Source: Streptomyces sp. VRA16 Mangrove soil (GTDB taxonomy: Bacteria > Actinomycetota > Actinomycetes > Streptomycetales > Streptomycetaceae). From it: 64,000 bases of DNA. Position 1 is the stretch's first letter, and each line of letters opens with the position of its first letter. The notes beneath the pieces were generated by a model, which saw only the letters and a list, made by a program, of their open reading frames with translations, had not been told where the DNA came from and made no database searches. Shown one piece after another: positions 61,086 to 64,000 of the stretch. The DNA lies in assembly GCF_017377775.1 (NCBI RefSeq), contig NZ_JAFVLN010000006.1, positions 1-64,000 of the forward strand. Reading direction: 5' to 3'. The position numbers and the translations under genes were made by a program.

Positions 61086-61517
61086 GTGAGCGCGACCGCG
61101 GACCACGCGGAGACGAACCTTGCCGTGAGGCTCGGTTTCCAGCCCGACCAGGTGGTCCAGGAGATCGGCTACGACGACGACGTCGATCAGGAGCTCCGCG
61201 AGGACATCGAGGCGACCATCGGCTCCGAGCTCGTCGATGAGGAGTACGACGACGTGGCTGACGCCGTGGTGCTCTGGTTCCGTGAAGACGACGGGGACCT
61301 TACTGATGCGTTGGTGGATGCCATCGCGTACATGGAGGACGGCGGGTCCATCCTGCTGCTGACGCCGAAGACCGGCCGTGACGGGTACGTCGAGCCGAGC
61401 GAGATCGGTGAGGCCGCCACCACCGCCGGACTCTCCGCGAGCAAGAGCATCAGTGCGGGCAAGGACTGGACCGGCAGCCGTCTTGCCACGCCGAAGGCGG
61501 CCGCCAAGAAGCGGTAG
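61086..61517 (+). CDS. DUF3052 family protein
   Basis: 143-residue acidic protein, starting at GTG 61086, 6 nt after AGGAGG. An in-frame earlier start (61011) would add a Ser/Arg-rich tail unlike the family. The core LAVRLGFQPDQVVQEIGYDDDVDQELRED and EDGGSILLLTPKTGRDGYVEPSEI are typical of actinobacterial DUF3052, which sits beside aceE in Streptomyces. The C-tail is basic and Lys/Ala-rich (TPKAAAKKR). Function unknown. Confidence 0.88.
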   Translation: MSATADHAETNLAVRLGFQPDQVVQEIGYDDDVDQELREDIEATIGSELVDEEYDDVADAVVLWFREDDGDLTDALVDAIAYMEDGGSILLLTPKTGRDGYVEPSEIGEAATTAGLSASKSISAGKDWTGSRLATPKAAAKKR

Positions 61518-61767
61518 CCGTAGCTGTCCCGGCGGAACGGGATATTCAGAGTCATTGGCCCCCGCGGGCGTGCTTCGGCGCGCCCGCGGGGGCCTTGCTG
61601 TGGGCTGCCGGGGGCTGCGAGGAGCCGGCACGGGGCGCACCCTGCCGCCTTCGGCGGCGGATCGCCCGAGGCCGTGGCGGCGGTCGGGGCGGGTCCGCAG
61701 GTGAGGTGTCGCTGGTGGGAACTAGGCTGAAGCCACCCGAACAGCCCCATCGAAGGGAAGCTTCACC

Positions 61768-62226
61768 ATGGCGATCGAGGTCGGCACCAAGGCTCCGGAG
61801 TTCGAGCTGAAGAACCAGCACGGCGAGACCGTGAAGCTCTCGGACTTCCGCGGCGAGAAGAACGTGGTGCTGCTCTTCTACCCGTTCGCGTTCACCGGCG
61901 TGTGCACCGGCGAGCTCTGCGCCCTGCGCGACGAGCTGCCGAAGTTCGTCAACGACGACGTGCAGCTGCTCGCGGTGTCGAACGACTCCCCCTTCTCCCT
62001 GCGCGTGTTCGCGGAGCAGGAGGGCCTGGAGTACCCGCTGCTGAGCGACTTCTGGCCGCACGGCGAGGCCTCGCGCGCGTACGGCGTCTTCGACGACGAG
62101 AAGGGGTGCGCGGTGCGCGGCACCTTCATCATCGACAAGGAGGGCATCGTCCGCTGGACCGTCGTGAACGGCCTGCCGGACGCCCGCGACCTGAACGAGT
62201 ACGTCAAGGCGATCGACAGCCTCTAG
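61768..62226 (+). CDS. ahpE: AhpE-type 1-Cys peroxiredoxin
   Basis: 152-residue thiol peroxidase. The peroxidatic Cys is in PFAFTGVCTGEL (near residue 46), with Pro/Thr/Arg of the active site (Arg in DKEGIVRWTV). A second Cys follows at CALRDEL, and CAVRG near 112. Reduces hydrogen peroxide, peroxynitrite and lipid peroxides. Preceded by AAGGGAAG. An attenuator-like hairpin follows the stop. Confidence 0.93.
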   Translation: MAIEVGTKAPEFELKNQHGETVKLSDFRGEKNVVLLFYPFAFTGVCTGELCALRDELPKFVNDDVQLLAVSNDSPFSLRVFAEQEGLEYPLLSDFWPHGEASRAYGVFDDEKGCAVRGTFIIDKEGIVRWTVVNGLPDARDLNEYVKAIDSL

Positions 62227-62247
62227 GGCTTGCCGGTAAAGAAGCCT

Positions 62248-62268
62248 CTACAGGGCGACACCCTGTAG
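62248..62268 (+). terminator. Hairpin after ahpE
   Basis: CTACAGGG (62248-62255) pairs with CCCTGTAG (62261-62268), 8-bp stem and 5-nt loop. It is 21 bases after the ahpE stop. I considered a tRNA here and rejected it (no T-loop or acceptor stem). Confidence 0.6.
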
Positions 62269-62370
62269 GAAGCCTCGCCGGGGGCGGGAACCCGTCACTA
62301 GGATCCAGACGTTGATCCGATGCCAGACGTACTACGGGGCTCCCCGCCCCTATGACCACAGGGAGGACTC

Positions 62371-62946
62371 GTGGGAGTCAGCCTCAGCAAGGGCGGCAAC
62401 GTATCGCTGAGCAAGGAGGCCCCGGGCCTCACGGCGGTCGTCGTGGGCCTCGGTTGGGATGTCCGCACCACCACAGGTACGGATTTCGACCTCGATGCCA
62501 GTGCGATTCTGACGAGCGCCGAGGGCAAGGTCCGCAACGACCAGGACTTCGTGTTCTTCAACAACCTGAAGAGCGCGGACGGCTCGGTCGAGCACACCGG
62601 TGACAACCTCACGGGTGAGGGCGAGGGTGACGACGAGCAGATCAAGGTCGACCTGGCCTCGGTCCCGGCCGACGTCGACAAGATCGTCTTCCCGGTCTCG
62701 ATCTACGACGCCGAGAACCGTCAGCAGTCGTTCGGCCAGGTGCGCAACGCGTTCATTCGCGTGGTGAACCAGGCGGGCGGCGCGGAGATCGCCCGTTACG
62801 ACCTCTCCGAGGACGCTTCGACGGAGACCGCCATGGTCTTCGGCGAGCTCTACCGGCACGGCGCCGAGTGGAAGTTCCGCGCCATCGGCCAGGGCTACGC
62901 GTCGGGCCTGCGCGGCATCGCGCAGGACTTCGGCGTCAACGTCTGA
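62371..62946 (+). CDS. terD: TerD family protein, paralog 1
   Basis: 191-residue Ca2+-binding stress protein. Opening MGVSLSKGGNVSLSKEAPGL, then GLGWDVRTTTGTDFDLDAS, with Asp-rich Ca2+ site and HTGDNLTGEGEGDDE, and C-terminal GQGYASGLRGIAQDFGVNV. GTG start. TerD proteins associate with TerC-type membrane proteins, as in the DUF475 gene that follows. Role in stress or colony development is known for the family; tellurite resistance is not proven. Confidence 0.95.
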   Translation: MGVSLSKGGNVSLSKEAPGLTAVVVGLGWDVRTTTGTDFDLDASAILTSAEGKVRNDQDFVFFNNLKSADGSVEHTGDNLTGEGEGDDEQIKVDLASVPADVDKIVFPVSIYDAENRQQSFGQVRNAFIRVVNQAGGAEIARYDLSEDASTETAMVFGELYRHGAEWKFRAIGQGYASGLRGIAQDFGVNV

Positions 62947-63051
62947 GTCGGTGGTCAGCGCCTGGGACGGCCATGTCTGAGACGGCGATGCCCGAGGCAT
63001 CAATCTCTGAGACGTCAACGTCCGACGCGTAGCGCACCTTCACGCACATCC

Positions 63052-63086
63052 GTCCGGCGTCGCACTCTCGCAGTGCGGCGCCGGAC
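63052..63086 (+). terminator. Hairpin between the two terD genes
   Basis: GTCCGGCG and CGCACT (63052-63066) pair with AGTGCG and CGCCGGAC (63072-63086) in a 14-bp stem with a small bulge and a 5-nt loop. It separates the two terD transcripts or acts as an attenuator. Confidence 0.65.
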
Positions 63087-63163
63087 GCGCTAGAAACGCG
63101 CTGGGAACGCGCTGGACACCAGCAACACCAGCAAAGCCTTACAACTCGGGGAGGACCACCAAC

Positions 63164-63739
63164 ATGGGCGTCACGCTCGCCAAGGGAGGCAATGTCTCCC
63201 TCTCCAAGGCCGCACCGAACCTCACGCAGGTCCTGGTCGGGCTCGGTTGGGATGCACGCTCCACCACCGGAGCCGACTTCGACCTGGACGCCAGCGCGCT
63301 GCTGTGCAGCGGCGGCCGGGTGATGGGCGACGAGTGGTTCATCTTCTACAACCAGCTCACGAGCCCCGACGGCTCCGTCGAGCACACCGGCGACAACCTC
63401 ACGGGTGAGGGCGAGGGTGACGACGAGTCGATCATCATCGATCTCGCCAAGGTCCCGGCCGCCTGCGACAAGATCATTTTCCCGGTCTCGATCCACGACG
63501 CGGACAACAGGGGCCAGACCTTCGGACAGGTCAGCAACGCGTTCATTCGCGTCGTCAACCAGGCCGACGGTCAGGAGCTCGCCCGCTACGACCTGTCCGA
63601 GGACGCCTCCACCGAGACCGCGATGATCTTCGGCGAGGTGTACCGCTACGGAGGCGAGTGGAAGTTCCGTGCAGTGGGCCAGGGGTACGCGTCCGGGCTC
63701 CGGGGCATCGCTCTAGACTTCGGAGTCAATGTTTCGTAA
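63164..63739 (+). CDS. terD: TerD family protein, paralog 2
   Basis: 191-residue paralog of the preceding gene, with the same Ca2+-binding blocks (GADFDLDASALL, HTGDNLTGEGEGDDE, NAFIRVVNQADGQE, DLSEDASTETAM, GYASGLRGIALDFGVNV). ATG start with GGGGAGGA 6 to 8 nt upstream. The duplication is well preserved, so both copies likely function. Followed by a DUF475/TerC-like gene 72 bases on. Confidence 0.95.
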   Translation: MGVTLAKGGNVSLSKAAPNLTQVLVGLGWDARSTTGADFDLDASALLCSGGRVMGDEWFIFYNQLTSPDGSVEHTGDNLTGEGEGDDESIIIDLAKVPAACDKIIFPVSIHDADNRGQTFGQVSNAFIRVVNQADGQELARYDLSEDASTETAMIFGEVYRYGGEWKFRAVGQGYASGLRGIALDFGVNVS

Positions 63740-63811
63740 AGCCGTGCGCGGAGCGGGGGAGCCCCGTACAACCAGCACGGGGAAACCCGTACACACGATG
63801 GGGTAGCCAGT

Positions 63812-64000
63812 GGTTCTGAAAACCTTCGGCTGGTCGTTCGCGATCACCGTGCTCGGTTTGATCGCGGCGTTCTTCTACGACGGCTGGACCGCGTTCGGGG
63901 TGGTCGCGATTCTCGCGATCATGGAGATCTCGCTGTCGTTCGACAACGCGGTGGTCAACGCCGGAATCCTGAAGAAGATGAGTGCCTTCTGGCAGAAGAT
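63812..64000 (+). CDS. DUF475/TerC-like integral membrane protein, 5' end only
   Basis: The window ends after 63 codons. GTG 63812 gives VVLKTFGWSFAITVLGLIAAFFYDGW, then FGVVAILAIMEISLSFDNAVVNAGI. The SLSFDNAVV motif in the second helix is the TerC/DUF475 metal-site signature. It belongs with the TerD pair as the membrane partner. The rest lies beyond the window. Confidence 0.85.

Noticed and set aside
62226..62300. Possible tRNA gene after ahpE
   Set aside because: There is an 8-bp hairpin but no acceptor stem, no T-loop GGTTCGA sequence and no CCA-type end.

Overview
The window is chromosomal DNA of a Streptomyces-type actinomycete. Base composition is very G+C-rich, with third positions almost always G or C. 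GTG and TTG starts, Tat and lipoprotein signals and very long non-coding shadow frames are common. The type II fatty acid cluster (FabD-FabH-ACP-FabF with a PucR-type regulator), the homodimeric pyruvate dehydrogenase E1 next to a DUF3052 gene, and a TerD pair followed by a DUF475/TerC gene occur in an order known from Streptomyces core chromosomes. The window is therefore mostly conserved core with accessory inserts.

Layout. 0-4.3 kb: secreted GH43 arabinanase, GH51 arabinofuranosidase and a secreted S53 (sedolisin) protease. 4.4-11.7 kb: a compact three-gene nonribosomal peptide locus. It has one dimodular synthetase (A-PCP-E-C-A-PCP, no thioesterase), an MbtH protein and a formyltransferase. 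The second A domain reads as proline-specific, so a D-X-L-Pro dipeptide, its diketopiperazine or an N-formylated form is the likely product. 11.7-12.2 kb is non-coding, with 53-bp tandem repeats and a dispersed Streptomyces repeat. 12.2-13.8 kb: a TauE/SafE exporter divergent from an Rrf2 regulator. 13.8-26.9 kb: a long minus-strand sugar region with GH35 beta-galactosidase, an aminotransferase, exported GalM, a GguAB/ChvE-type ABC importer, an unrecognised TIM-barrel protein, a zinc dehydrogenase and an enolase-superfamily sugar-acid dehydratase. The last three share a GTTCGA-type operator.

27-37 kb: a MarR/NADP-oxidoreductase/Ohr redox group with clear palindromic operators, membrane proteins, a TetR-GH3 pair, a second (cytosolic) GalM whose stop codon lies inside a 75-bp MITE-like element, and an SGNH lipoprotein. 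37-42.4 kb: FabF, ACP, FabH, FabD and FasR. 42-46 kb: pirin, a serine beta-lactamase-like protein, a GNAT protein and a MerR/aldo-keto reductase operon with a textbook 19-bp-spacer promoter. 46-53.3 kb: a minus-strand envelope-type region with acyltransferase-3, two DUF1023 alpha/beta hydrolases, a NarL-type two-component system and DUF4429. TACC-n2-GGTA palindromes lie upstream of both the two-component operon and the hydrolase operon. 53-57.9 kb: TetR/MFS pump, a small secreted I36-like protein, a DUF4190-like protein and a voltage-gated-type K+ channel. 57.9-64 kb: AceE, DUF3052, AhpE-type peroxiredoxin, two TerD paralogs and the 5' end of a DUF475/TerC-like gene cut by the window edge.

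The most interesting candidates are the minimal NRPS-formyltransferase locus, the two-component/DUF1023/acyltransferase region with its candidate operator, and the sugar-acid operon with an uncharacterised TIM-barrel protein. All assignments are by eye from translated motifs; no database search was possible.
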